A DNA stretch of 64,000 nt from Mesorhizobium sp. WSM4313 (GTDB lineage: Bacteria; Pseudomonadota; Alphaproteobacteria; Rhizobiales; Rhizobiaceae), in contig NZ_NSFT01000001.1 of the NCBI RefSeq assembly GCF_002294725.1, forward strand, positions 744,001 to 808,000, given 5' to 3'. The notes under the pieces are model-generated. The model was not told the DNA's origin, did not search any database, and was given only the letters and a program-made list of their open reading frames with translations. Positions 21,464-30,156 of the stretch are shown here, piece by piece. The translations under genes and the position numbers were made by a program. Within the stretch, counting starts at the first letter, position 1; each line of letters opens with the position of its first letter.

Positions 21464-23212
21464 TCACTCCCCTGCCTTCCGGTTTGCTGGCGCATTGGCG
21501 GCGATCTTGTCCCGTATGGCCGCCGGCACCGGGATGTGCCTGGACTGGCCTGCCAGCGCGCCGAGCACCTCGTCGCGCGTGCCGAACATCGAAAGGGATC
21601 CGTCGCGGATGAGGGCGATATGATCGGCAGTGCGCAGAAGATTGGTCTGATGGCTGATGATGACTACCGTGCGGCCCCGCTCCTTGAGCTGCTGGAGCAC
21701 GTTGAACAGCGCCACTTCGCCTTCGCCGTCGAGGCCGGTGTTCGGCTCATCGAGGACGATCAGCGGCGGGTCACCGAATAGCGCCCGGGCCAGCGCGATG
21801 CGCTGGCGCTGGCCGCGCGATATCCGGGCCCCATGCGGTCCGACTTCGGTGCGATAGCCGCTCGGCAGCCGCAGGATCATCTCGTGGATGCCGGCGAGTT
21901 GAGCCGCGGCTATGACCGCTTCGCTGTCGACGTCACGCAGGCGGGCGATGTTCTCGGCGATCGTTCCAGGGAACAGCTCGACCTGCTGCGGCAGATAGCC
22001 GATATGCTGACCGAGTTCCTCCGCAGGCCAGTTCCAGACCTCCGCGCCATCCAGCCGGACGTGGCCGAGCGAGGGCCGCAGCGTGCCGACAATGAGACGG
22101 CAGAGCGTGGTCTTGCCCGAGCCGGATGGGCCAATCACGCCGCAGGTCTGGCCGGGTTCGACGCCGAAGCCTATCGCGTTCAGCAGCGCCTGCGACGTCC
22201 CTGGCGCACAATAATGCAGGTTTTCGAGCTTCAGCCGGCCTTGCGGGCGGGGCAGGCTGACGCCGACTGTTTGCATCGACCTGGTCTCGGCGAAAAGCTT
22301 CATCAGGTTGCGGCGCGCGGTCCGCGCGCTGACCAGACTGCGCCAGGCGCCTATCGAGCGCTCTATCGGCGCCAGCGCGCGGCTGAGCAGGATGGAAGCC
22401 GCGATCATCGAGCCGGGTGTCAGCTCGCGACGCAGGACGAGATAGGCGCCGAGCCCCAGCACGGCCACCTGAAGGGCGAGACGCAGCGAACGCGACAGGC
22501 TGCCGATGATGGTGGTGCGCTGTAAAATCCGGGTCTGGATGTCGATCAGCGATTGCTGGTTTTGCTCCCACCGCCGCAGTGCCGGCTCGGACATGCCGAG
22601 CGAGCGCAATGTCTCGGCGCCATCGATGAATTGACCGACGGCGGCCTGGCTGCGACGCAGTCCCGCTGCCGCATCCTGGCCTTTGCGGCGGGTGAGGAAA
22701 TCGTTGGCGAGCGCGGCGCAGAACAGGAGCACGGCGCCGGCAAGGCCGACTACACCCAATGCCGGATGCAGAAACCACATGAACGCCAGGAAGACCGGCG
22801 TCCAGGGCGCGTCGAGGAAAGTCAGTATGCCATCGCCGGCAATGAAGCCGCGCAGATCGCCCACGTCCTTCAGGCCGGTTTCGAGGTTGCTGCCGGCCAG
22901 GCGCGCCTCCATGGCGCGTTCGATCACCGGAACGCTGAGCTGGTCGTCCAGCCACTGGCTGATATGCCCGAGCATCATCCGGCGGGCGTGTTCCAGCAGG
23001 CCATAGACGGCGATGGCGCCGATGACGGCAAGGGTAAGCCATAGCAACGTGTCGATCGACCCGCTCGACAGCACCCTGTCGTAGATCTGCAGCATGTAGA
23101 CGGTGCTGGCGAGCAGGAGGAGATTGGTAAGCAGGCTGAAGAGAAGGAGGGCGGGCACCTGATGGCGGGCCAGATGCATCACTTCCTGGAATTGCGGCCT
23201 TGGCTGCATCAC
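21464..23212 (-). CDS. Type I secretion ABC exporter (permease-ATPase fusion)
   Basis: Inner-membrane exporter that energises one-step secretion. 582 residues: a six-helix transmembrane domain (about 15-310) fused to an ATPase domain. Walker A is GPSGSGKTT (about residue 360-368), the signature is ISRGQRQRIALARAL, Walker B is PPLIVLDEPN and the switch His is in VVIISHQT. There is no N-terminal C39 peptidase or C39-like domain, so it resembles PrtD/AprD-type exporters of unprocessed substrates. It is flanked by the substrate gene upstream and the adaptor downstream. Confidence 0.93.
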   Translation of the reverse strand: MMQPRPQFQEVMHLARHQVPALLLFSLLTNLLLLASTVYMLQIYDRVLSSGSIDTLLWLTLAVIGAIAVYGLLEHARRMMLGHISQWLDDQLSVPVIERAMEARLAGSNLETGLKDVGDLRGFIAGDGILTFLDAPWTPVFLAFMWFLHPALGVVGLAGAVLLFCAALANDFLTRRKGQDAAAGLRRSQAAVGQFIDGAETLRSLGMSEPALRRWEQNQQSLIDIQTRILQRTTIIGSLSRSLRLALQVAVLGLGAYLVLRRELTPGSMIAASILLSRALAPIERSIGAWRSLVSARTARRNLMKLFAETRSMQTVGVSLPRPQGRLKLENLHYCAPGTSQALLNAIGFGVEPGQTCGVIGPSGSGKTTLCRLIVGTLRPSLGHVRLDGAEVWNWPAEELGQHIGYLPQQVELFPGTIAENIARLRDVDSEAVIAAAQLAGIHEMILRLPSGYRTEVGPHGARISRGQRQRIALARALFGDPPLIVLDEPNTGLDGEGEVALFNVLQQLKERGRTVVIISHQTNLLRTADHIALIRDGSLSMFGTRDEVLGALAGQSRHIPVPAAIRDKIAANAPANRKAGE

Positions 23213-23284
23213 GGATACCCCCCGCTTCGATGCCGTTTGTCAGTGCCCGGCCCCGGCGTTGAATTGGCGCCTGGGCCGGTGTCG

Positions 23285-23314
23285 TTACGGGGGCAGCATC
23301 GGCTGCCCCCGTAA
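23285..23314 (-). terminator. Hairpin between secretion substrate and exporter genes
   Basis: A perfect 12-bp stem, TTACGGGGGCAG with CTGCCCCCGTAA, and a 6-nt loop. It lies 9 bp after the substrate stop and 72 bp before the exporter start. There is no strong T-run, so partial termination or 3'-end protection of the substrate mRNA is likely, giving more substrate than exporter. Confidence 0.75.
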
Positions 23315-23323
23315 GGTCAGGCG

Positions 23324-26300
23324 TCAGGCGATGTCGACCAGAATGTGCTGCACCGCTGTCGTATCGCCGTCCGCGTCCGCTATCTGGACGCCGAAGTCGA
23401 GGTGCGCGTCCGGTGTCGTGGTCTGCGTCGAGGTGAAGCCGAGGTCCACGATCTTCAGCACGTCGTTGTCGGTCGCGTCCCAGTTCACCAGTGCGGTCTG
23501 AGAGCTACCGCCTGCTGAGCCCGTCGCCCGGTTCAGGTCGATCGCCGTCGGCGTCTCCTGAAAGCCGGCCAGGTTCGGGTTATCGGGACCGATGATCCCG
23601 TTACCGGACTGCATGATCTGTGCACCCTGGATCACCCAGTTCTCGCCGACACCATTGTAGTCGTTCCTCTCGATGATGATGAGGCCGTCGTTGTTATCGA
23701 GTGGGAAGTCGGCTGCGTATGCGGTAGGCACCTGCCCCATTTTGTAGATGTCGGCGTTCTCGATGTAGATCGCCTTGGTGGTATGCACGCTGCTGTCCGT
23801 GCTGCTGACGAGTTGAAGGATGACCATCAGGTCCTCACTGGTGCCGATCCCGTCGAACTTGATAGCCATGTCGGCGGCCGTCTGGCTCGGGGTGATGCTC
23901 TCGGTGCCGATGCCAAGGCTGGTGTCGAAGAACCGCAGCGTCAGCAATTCGCCTTTCTGGATGGTGTCGCCAGCGACCCCGTTCGTGCTCTGGGTGGCAG
24001 ACACCCAGTCCTCGTGGTTGTTGGTGACCAGATCGCCAGGGTTCCACGCGGTGTCGGTGGGTGTCGCGTTGTCGCTGTCGCCGGTGGAGTTAAGACCGAA
24101 CTTGATGGTGTTGGTGACCGAGTTCGCCGTGAACTGCACGAAGAAGTCCCGGTCGGTCGTTTCGGGAGTGCTGTCCGCCTCGAAGAGCTTCTCCACCACA
24201 ATGTTCGGGTGGCCGACATTGCTCGTGGGCTCCTTGGATAGAAGCTCACTGGTGTGCAGGATGTCTTTGGTGAAGCCCTCCACCGCGTCGTTCAAGGTGA
24301 TGGTGTAGGTGTCAGCAGTCTTGTTGAAGACTAGGGTACCGCCCGCCGTGGCCGTTTGGTCGCCAGCCGTATTCGGGTCGCTGTCGTACGAGATTTGCCA
24401 GTTGAACGTTGCCTGGGTGGCGTCTTCCGACTGGAGCGTCGCGGACGAGCTAATGAACGGCGTCTGCGTGTTGGGGACAAGGCCTGTGAGGTTGCCACCA
24501 AGGCTGAGCTGGATGCCGGGAAGCACACTATCCTGGTCGGCGAAGTCGCTAACACCCGCAGTATACTCCGCGGCCGTGTGCTTGTCCGTCATGTCGTATC
24601 CAAAGGTCCCACTGGCCGACGCTCCCACGGTGTTGCCAAGTTGCTCCGGGGTTTGGATGCCAGCAGTAACGGGATCAGCGTCGAACGGTGCCGTGATTGT
24701 CGGATCGGTGTCGTCGAAGGTCAGCGACAGGCCCGAGCTCGAGCTTTGCTGCGAAACCACGTCCTGGTCGCCGTCGGTCACTGTCACGGTCGCCGTCACG
24801 TTGATCAGGCCGTTGAGGTCGAGGGTGTTGTCCTCGCCCACGCCTTGCGGCGCGTTCGAGTGCTCAAGGGCAACCAGCGAGGTCAGCGTCACCGTCGTGC
24901 CGGACAGCGTCACCCTGAACGCCGTCGCATCGAGCGTGGTGTCGCCGTCGCTGTCGTACATGCCCGAGATCTGGGTGGCCGAGTCGGCCACCAGCGTGAT
25001 CGCATGGTTGCCGACCGTGGTCAGCAGCCCGGTCGCCGTTCCGCCCGCCAGAGCCAGCGCGTAGGTCACATTCGTGGTGTAGCCATCGACCGCGCTCGCG
25101 TTGAAGGTCGGCGGCGTGATCGTCGCCTGGCTCTGACCGGCAACCCCGCTCGCCTCGACCACCTCGGCGGCGCCAACCACCGGCGCTGCCGTGATCGAAA
25201 GCGCCGGCCCATCGTCGTCGAAGTTGATGAACGAGCCAACCTGTTCGGTGTAGGCGTTGGTTGTCGTCGTGTTGAAATGGAACTCGGTGATGTCGCACCC
25301 CTCGTTTGCATCGACCCCCGAAACCGTCAGACGATCCATCGGGCTGCTGGTGGTGATGTTGACGGTGGTGATGTTATCGAGCCCGGTGATGGTAACGACC
25401 CCAGTGCCCATCCCGCTAACGGTAATGTTGCCGCTACCCGTGGGGTAAGTGCCATTGGCCGTGATGGCGGAGGCGTACCCTGATTGTCCGGTCAATGAGA
25501 GGCTGGTGATGGGCGCGGCGTGGGTCGGGCTGCCGTCATAGAAGTTCAAGCCCTGCTCATTGTTATCAACGTTGAAAGCGCTGATCTTGATGTCCACCCG
25601 CAAATTCGGATTGGATGGCGTGATCTGGTTGATGGTGAATCCCGCCTGCGTGATATTTTCGAGATGGCTGCCGTACTGGATTTGGGAAGCGGTGCCCGCG
25701 GCGAGGTTGCCGCCGGTCACGAAATCGACCTGCAGCGTTTCGGTCGGGTTGATGCTCTGGTTGTTGACGCCGAAGCCCTGTGTACTCACGTTGGCGGTGG
25801 CGTTGGAGGTCCCCAAGAACCCTGTCACCAAAATCTGCTTGGAAGCGTCATCCGGCGAATTAATCACGTAGAAATCGTGGTTGCCGGGAGCGGCATTCTG
25901 GCCTGAGAAACCGACCACGCTGGTCCCAGCGACCGACGCGAACACCTTATTGGTCAGATCGATGCGGTCGTCCGGATCGGTCGCGATCGGATTGAACAAC
26001 GGCACATATTGGACCGTGTACAGGTCGAAATGACCGGTGGTGGCGGTGTTCATCAACGCAAACGAGAAGGCAAGCGGCCCGCTCGCAGCGGGCGCAGCGT
26101 TCGCGTCGGAGGTACCGATGACGCCGATCACGACGTTCGGATGAGTAGCGTCTTGGAACAGCCAGACATAATTGCCATCAACCGTCTTAATGCCGCTATT
26201 GACGCCGGCGGTGGTGGAGAATGGGGTTCCGGAGGCATTCTGCGTGAGAATGACCGAAGTGATGGTTTCGCCGGCGCTCGCCGTGGCGATCACGAAGTCG

Positions 26301-26470
26301 CTCTGGAAGGCGACCTCGGGTGAGGCCAGCCCTCCCGGACCATCGAGGCCCAAGAGATAGGTAAGCGTGTCGTTGGTGCTGTGCGGCGGAAGGGCCGGGT
26401 TGATGTCGTCATCCTGCGGGCCGGTGGTCTCGTCGATGATGATGTCTTGAGCTGTGATATCGAGTGCCAT
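23324..26470 (-). CDS. Large secreted protein, putative type I secretion substrate
   Basis: 1048 residues, very rich in Thr, Asp, Ser, Gly and Ala, acidic, with one Cys and no signal peptide, as expected for type I export. The N-terminal part (about 1-400) is non-repetitive. From about residue 400 come repeated modules with motifs such as FDDDGPALSITAAP, SFDDTDPTITAPF and VTVTDGDQDVV, resembling T1SS-143/DUF5801 adhesin-type repeats. The C-terminus (QIADADGDTTAVQHILVDIA) has the Asp-Gly-Asp plus short hydrophobic end typical of export signals. Classical GGxGxDxxx nonapeptides were not seen. Codon use is less GC-rich than in neighbours. The role is probably surface or adhesive; this is inference. 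The exporter and adaptor are directly downstream. Confidence 0.72.
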   Translation of the reverse strand: MALDITAQDIIIDETTGPQDDDINPALPPHSTNDTLTYLLGLDGPGGLASPEVAFQSDFVIATASAGETITSVILTQNASGTPFSTTAGVNSGIKTVDGNYVWLFQDATHPNVVIGVIGTSDANAAPAASGPLAFSFALMNTATTGHFDLYTVQYVPLFNPIATDPDDRIDLTNKVFASVAGTSVVGFSGQNAAPGNHDFYVINSPDDASKQILVTGFLGTSNATANVSTQGFGVNNQSINPTETLQVDFVTGGNLAAGTASQIQYGSHLENITQAGFTINQITPSNPNLRVDIKISAFNVDNNEQGLNFYDGSPTHAAPITSLSLTGQSGYASAITANGTYPTGSGNITVSGMGTGVVTITGLDNITTVNITTSSPMDRLTVSGVDANEGCDITEFHFNTTTTNAYTEQVGSFINFDDDGPALSITAAPVVGAAEVVEASGVAGQSQATITPPTFNASAVDGYTTNVTYALALAGGTATGLLTTVGNHAITLVADSATQISGMYDSDGDTTLDATAFRVTLSGTTVTLTSLVALEHSNAPQGVGEDNTLDLNGLINVTATVTVTDGDQDVVSQQSSSSGLSLTFDDTDPTITAPFDADPVTAGIQTPEQLGNTVGASASGTFGYDMTDKHTAAEYTAGVSDFADQDSVLPGIQLSLGGNLTGLVPNTQTPFISSSATLQSEDATQATFNWQISYDSDPNTAGDQTATAGGTLVFNKTADTYTITLNDAVEGFTKDILHTSELLSKEPTSNVGHPNIVVEKLFEADSTPETTDRDFFVQFTANSVTNTIKFGLNSTGDSDNATPTDTAWNPGDLVTNNHEDWVSATQSTNGVAGDTIQKGELLTLRFFDTSLGIGTESITPSQTAADMAIKFDGIGTSEDLMVILQLVSSTDSSVHTTKAIYIENADIYKMGQVPTAYAADFPLDNNDGLIIIERNDYNGVGENWVIQGAQIMQSGNGIIGPDNPNLAGFQETPTAIDLNRATGSAGGSSQTALVNWDATDNDVLKIVDLGFTSTQTTTPDAHLDFGVQIADADGDTTAVQHILVDIA

Positions 26471-27006
26471 TGGAAATTCTCCCTGGTTTCAATGCGGCAG
26501 CGCGATTTCAGCCCCAACGCTGGCAACCGGCCGCACGGACGCGCATCCGCTGGCCAGGCCAGCGCTACGCGCCATCGTTAAAGAAAACTGGAGTGGTGAA
26601 TTGACTCTCAGGAGGGGTAGAGGGGGTTGGGAGGAGCCGCCGCTGATCCTCCGCTCCTTGCCCCGTCAGACATTGCTGGGGGGATGCGTCCTGTGCGCAT
26701 CGGCAATCCGCCCACGGCGGGCGCCGAAGATAAATGATGAGGGCATACTAACCGCCCCTCCCCAACAGGCATGACTGCCTGCACGCCTCCACTGCTCATA
26801 TTATGAGCAGCTAATGTTTACTCTTATTTGTGGAAAATTAAAACTGGACTATTGATTTTTTAATAACTATGTGACTGGGGAAAATGGTCCCTCTCGAAAT
26901 GGGACTTATGTCCCTGTTCATCGAAGTATCTGAAAATAAAAGAGAATGCGGTATATTGCGCTGACAGATTTGATTATGACAGGGGCAAACAGCATTGAAT
27001 AGGCTT
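26471..27006. other. Intergenic region between the secretion cassette and dusA
   Basis: No convincing gene in 536 bp. The part near the substrate gene is GC-rich; from about 26,800 to 26,995 it is clearly AT-rich compared with the rest of the window, with runs such as GATTTTTTAATAAC. It contains the 19-bp palindrome at 26792-26810. It probably holds the divergent promoters. The composition change suggests acquired DNA. Confidence 0.5.
26792..26810. promoter_or_regulatory. Perfect 19-bp palindrome, candidate operator
   Basis: CTGCTCATA-T-TATGAGCAG is symmetric about one central base. It lies about 320 bp upstream of the secretion-substrate gene and 197 bp upstream of dusA, at the edge of an AT-rich tract. 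A transcription-factor site is the simplest reading; the regulator is unknown. Confidence 0.5.
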
Positions 27007-27993
27007 ATGCAGACGACGCTCGCCATAGCACCAATGATGGACTGGACGGACCGGCATTGCCGGTTCTTCCACCGTCAGCTGACGCGCCGCGCGCTGCTTT
27101 ACACCGAGATGGTGGTGGCGGATGCGGTCATCCATGGCGCGCGCGAGCGACTGCTCGGCTTCGACGCTGTCGAGCATCCGGTTGCGCTGCAACTTGGCGG
27201 ATCGGATATCGCAAAGCTCGCCGAGGCAGCGCGGATCGGCGAAGCCTTCGGCTATGACGAGATCAACCTCAATGTCGGCTGTCCGTCCGATCGCGTCCAG
27301 TCGGGGACGTTCGGTGCCTGTCTGATGAAGACGCCGGTTTTGGTCGCCGAGTGCGTCGCGGCGATGAAGGCCGCGGTGAAAATACCCGTCACGGTCAAAT
27401 GCCGCATCGGCGTCGACGATCAAGATCCAGAGCCTGCGCTCGATACGCTCGCCGACGGCGTGCTCGCCGCCGGCGCCGACGCGCTCTGGGTGCACGCCCG
27501 CAAGGCTTGGCTGGAAGGGCTGAGCCCCAAAGAAAACCGCGAGATCCCGCCGCTCGATTACCCGCGCGTCTATTGGCTGAAGGCCAGAAAGCCGGACGAA
27601 TTCATCGGCATCAACGGCGGCATCCAGTCGCTCGCCGAGGCGTCGGCGCATCTTTCCCATGTCGACGGCGTGATGCTCGGCCGCGCGGCCTATCATACGC
27701 CGGGGATCCTGACCGGTGTCGATGCCGCCTTCTATGGCGAGACGCCTGCCGCCTTCGATTATTCGGCGCTGATCGATGCCATGGCCGGCTATGCCGCGCG
27801 CCATATCGAGCGGGGCGGGCGGCTCGGCCACATTACCCGCCATATGGTCGGACTGTTCCACGGCTTGCCCGGCGCGCGCCGCTTCCGGCAGATCCTCTCC
27901 ACCGACGCGAACAAACCTGGCGCCGGGCCGGAGGTGCTGAAGACCGCGTTTTTGGCAATCGATTTCGCGGCGGCAGAAGCCGAGGCAGCCTGA
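27007..27993 (+). CDS. dusA: tRNA-dihydrouridine synthase A
   Basis: FMN enzyme that reduces uridines in the tRNA D-loop. 328 residues from the ATG at 27007 (MQTTLAIAPMMDWTDRHCRF); a TTG at 26995 with AGGGG upstream is an alternative. The FMN barrel shows APMMDWTDRHCR, the catalytic Cys in NLNVGCPSDRVQSG, TVKCRIGVDD, the DusA-type VHARKAWLEGLSPKENREIPPL, and GINGGIQ. Those features separate DusA from DusB/C. The downstream gene is convergent. Confidence 0.94.
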   Translation: MQTTLAIAPMMDWTDRHCRFFHRQLTRRALLYTEMVVADAVIHGARERLLGFDAVEHPVALQLGGSDIAKLAEAARIGEAFGYDEINLNVGCPSDRVQSGTFGACLMKTPVLVAECVAAMKAAVKIPVTVKCRIGVDDQDPEPALDTLADGVLAAGADALWVHARKAWLEGLSPKENREIPPLDYPRVYWLKARKPDEFIGINGGIQSLAEASAHLSHVDGVMLGRAAYHTPGILTGVDAAFYGETPAAFDYSALIDAMAGYAARHIERGGRLGHITRHMVGLFHGLPGARRFRQILSTDANKPGAGPEVLKTAFLAIDFAAAEAEAA

Positions 27994-28039
27994 CTGTCGG
28001 CTAATGCGTGTCGCGCCGCATACTGCCGCGCGACACGCA

Positions 28040-28744
28040 TCAGTCTCGCAGGATCATGCGGTCGCCGCGTACGTCAAAACCCGATAATGAGCCGATGAAG
28101 TTCATGCCGAGCAGGCTTTGGTCAAGCATGCCGGGAGCGGCGACCATCACCGACATGTCCTTGCGCACGATGCCGCCGATCGCTACCTCGTCGGTCCTGA
28201 CCGTGGCAGCGCGCGCCCTGCCATTGGCCGTGGCGACATCCACGCTGTAGCTGAGCGCCGCTGGGTTGAAGCCCGCGGCTTGAGCATCTTCGGACGTCAG
28301 CACCGTGCTGGTTGCGCCGGTGTCGACCACCGCGCGCACCGGCGTGCCGTTGACCAGGATGCGGGCTTCGAAATGGCCGTTGTCGGCTTTGTCGAGCGTG
28401 ACGGTCGGGCGGCCATTCTCCACGCCTAAAGCCAACGGACTGCCCGGGACAAAGCCGGCGGTGACGCGGCTCGCCACATCCTGCAACTCGTAGCGATACT
28501 GGTAGCCGGCGATCAGCACGAGCACGAATGCCGCCCAGACGCCCAGATTGCGCGCCATGTCGCCCAGCGGTCGGCCGGAGCGGAGCAGGCTCGCACCGAT
28601 CACCATCACTAGGACGCCGACCCAGATAAGCCGGCCGAAATCATTGTTGTTCATGCCGAAAGTGCGGCCGGCCGAATTGTTGAGCATGAGCAGCACGACC
28701 CCGACGCCGATCACCGCCATGACGATCCAGAACAACCGGTTCAT
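28040..28744 (-). CDS. Membrane-anchored clan AA aspartic protease (retropepsin-like)
   Basis: Probable single-domain aspartic protease facing the periplasm, working as a dimer. 234 residues: three hydrophobic segments (about 4-20, 38-55 and 70-88), then a retropepsin-like domain with the catalytic motif VVDTGATSTVLT and a second loop LLGMNFIGSL, as in the TIGR02281 family. The substrate is unknown. It follows the DUF1289 gene by 10 bp on the same strand, an arrangement that suggests an operon. Confidence 0.87.
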   Translation of the reverse strand: MNRLFWIVMAVIGVGVVLLMLNNSAGRTFGMNNNDFGRLIWVGVLVMVIGASLLRSGRPLGDMARNLGVWAAFVLVLIAGYQYRYELQDVASRVTAGFVPGSPLALGVENGRPTVTLDKADNGHFEARILVNGTPVRAVVDTGATSTVLTSEDAQAAGFNPAALSYSVDVATANGRARAATVRTDEVAIGGIVRKDMSVMVAAPGMLDQSLLGMNFIGSLSGFDVRGDRMILRD

Positions 28745-28754
28745 CGGTTTCTTC

Positions 28755-28985
28755 TCACAGAACGCCGCGCTCGCGCGCCATGCGGGTACGCCGGGTTTCG
28801 CGGCGCGGCCGCCGCTCGACCGTTTCGAGCCGCGCGGGCAGTTCGGCCATCACCGCCCGGCGCGTTTCAGGGGTCATCGCGAGCCAGGCGGAAATCTCGT
28901 CGCGTGTGCGGCCGCAACCAAAGCAGAAGCCGGTTTTCATATCGATCGAACAGACCAGGATGCAGGGAGATTCGATGGCGGTCAT
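28755..28985 (-). CDS. DUF1289 domain protein
   Basis: 76-residue protein with four Cys in SPCILVCSIDMKTGFCFGCG (about residues 6-25), the hallmark of DUF1289, which suggests a metal or iron-sulphur site. After that come TRDEISAWLAMTPETRRAVMAELPAR and a basic C-terminus. The function is unknown. It is upstream of, and probably cotranscribed with, the aspartic protease gene, and divergent from cobT. Confidence 0.88.
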   Translation of the reverse strand: MTAIESPCILVCSIDMKTGFCFGCGRTRDEISAWLAMTPETRRAVMAELPARLETVERRPRRETRRTRMARERGVL

Positions 28986-29149
28986 GCTGTTCTCTTGCCT
29001 TTATTCCACATGGTGCAACCGCCGGAGCAATGCAAGCCCTCCGCATTGCGCCGCAAGGCGACGCGTTCGCGGCATCGCCAGGCAGTTGTGCCGGATGGAG
29101 AAGGCGGCTATGCCGCCTGCGACTTCCGCAACGAACTGCGACTGACATA

Positions 29150-30145
29150 ATGCCTGCTAAGCCTTTCGACGATTTCCGAAACCTTCTGGCGGCCCTGCCG
29201 CCGGCCGACGATGCGGCGAGCGCCCGCGTCCGGGCGCTTTTCGCCAAAGCCGAAAAGCCGAAGGAATCGCTCGGCCGCGTCGAGGACATCGCGGCCTGGA
29301 TTGCTGCCTGGAGCGGGCGCGCGCCGCCGGCGATCAATCGGCCCCTGGTGGCGATCTTCGCCGGCAATCACGGCGCCGTCAGGCACGGCATCTCGCCGCG
29401 GCCGGTGGCGGCAACCGCAAATGAAGTCGAACTCTGCGCCGCTGGCGGGGCCGCGATCAACCAGGTCTGCATCGCCAACGATCTCGGCCTGAAAGTCTTC
29501 GACCTCGCCTTGGATATCCCCACGGGCGACATCACCGAGGCGGCCGCGCTCGATGAACGCGGCTGCGCCGCAACCATGGCCTTCGGCATGGAAGCGGTCG
29601 CCGGTGGCGCCGACCTCCTTTGCCTGGGCGATCTCGGGGTCGGCAATTCGACGATCGCCGCCACGCTTTGCGCCGCCCTGTTCGGCGGCGAAGGAGCCGA
29701 CTGGGTCGGGTCGGGTTCAGGCGCCGATGCGGCGATGATCGCACGCAAGGCCGAGGTCGTCGATCGGGCGCTGGCATTCCATGGCCCGGGTCTGGGAGAT
29801 CCGCTCGAGGTTTTGCGCAGGGTCGGGGGGCGCGAATTCGCGGCCATCTGCGGCGCCATTCTCGCGGCGCGCATGGAGAAGATTCCCGTCCTGCTCGACG
29901 GATTCGCGGCAACAGCGGCGGCCGCCGTCCTTTATGCCGCCAATCCAGGCTCGCTCGATCATTGCCTGCTTGCCGGCCTGACGCCGGAGCCAGGCCACGC
30001 CAAGGCCACCGAAAGGCTCGGATTGCGGCCGCTGCTTGATTTCGGGATCAGCCATGGCGAAGGGGTAGGGGCTGCTCTCGCCGCCGGTATCGTCAAGGCC
30101 GCGGCACTGACCAGCTCGGGCATGGCGCTGGCTGTGCGGCTTTAG
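29150..30145 (+). CDS. cobT: Nicotinate-nucleotide-dimethylbenzimidazole phosphoribosyltransferase
   Basis: Makes alpha-ribazole phosphate, the lower-ligand precursor of cobalamin. 331 residues from the ATG at 29150 (MPAKPFDDFRNLLAAL); the open frame continues far upstream but is not family-like. Signatures are FAGNHGAVRHGIS, GDLGVGNSTIAATLCAAL, PVLLDGFAATAAA and the catalytic Glu in SHGEGVGAALA. Other cobalamin genes are absent from the window, and the usual neighbour cobS/cobV is not present. No B12-riboswitch box was recognised in the 165-bp leader. It converges with the histidine kinase gene 11 bp away. Confidence 0.94.
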   Translation: MPAKPFDDFRNLLAALPPADDAASARVRALFAKAEKPKESLGRVEDIAAWIAAWSGRAPPAINRPLVAIFAGNHGAVRHGISPRPVAATANEVELCAAGGAAINQVCIANDLGLKVFDLALDIPTGDITEAAALDERGCAATMAFGMEAVAGGADLLCLGDLGVGNSTIAATLCAALFGGEGADWVGSGSGADAAMIARKAEVVDRALAFHGPGLGDPLEVLRRVGGREFAAICGAILAARMEKIPVLLDGFAATAAAAVLYAANPGSLDHCLLAGLTPEPGHAKATERLGLRPLLDFGISHGEGVGAALAAGIVKAAALTSSGMALAVRL

Positions 30146-30156
30146 CGCCCGGCGAA

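Noticed and set aside
28986..29149. Cobalamin riboswitch before cobT
   Set aside because: No B12 box or usual conserved segments were found in the 164-bp leader; it has a short hairpin only.
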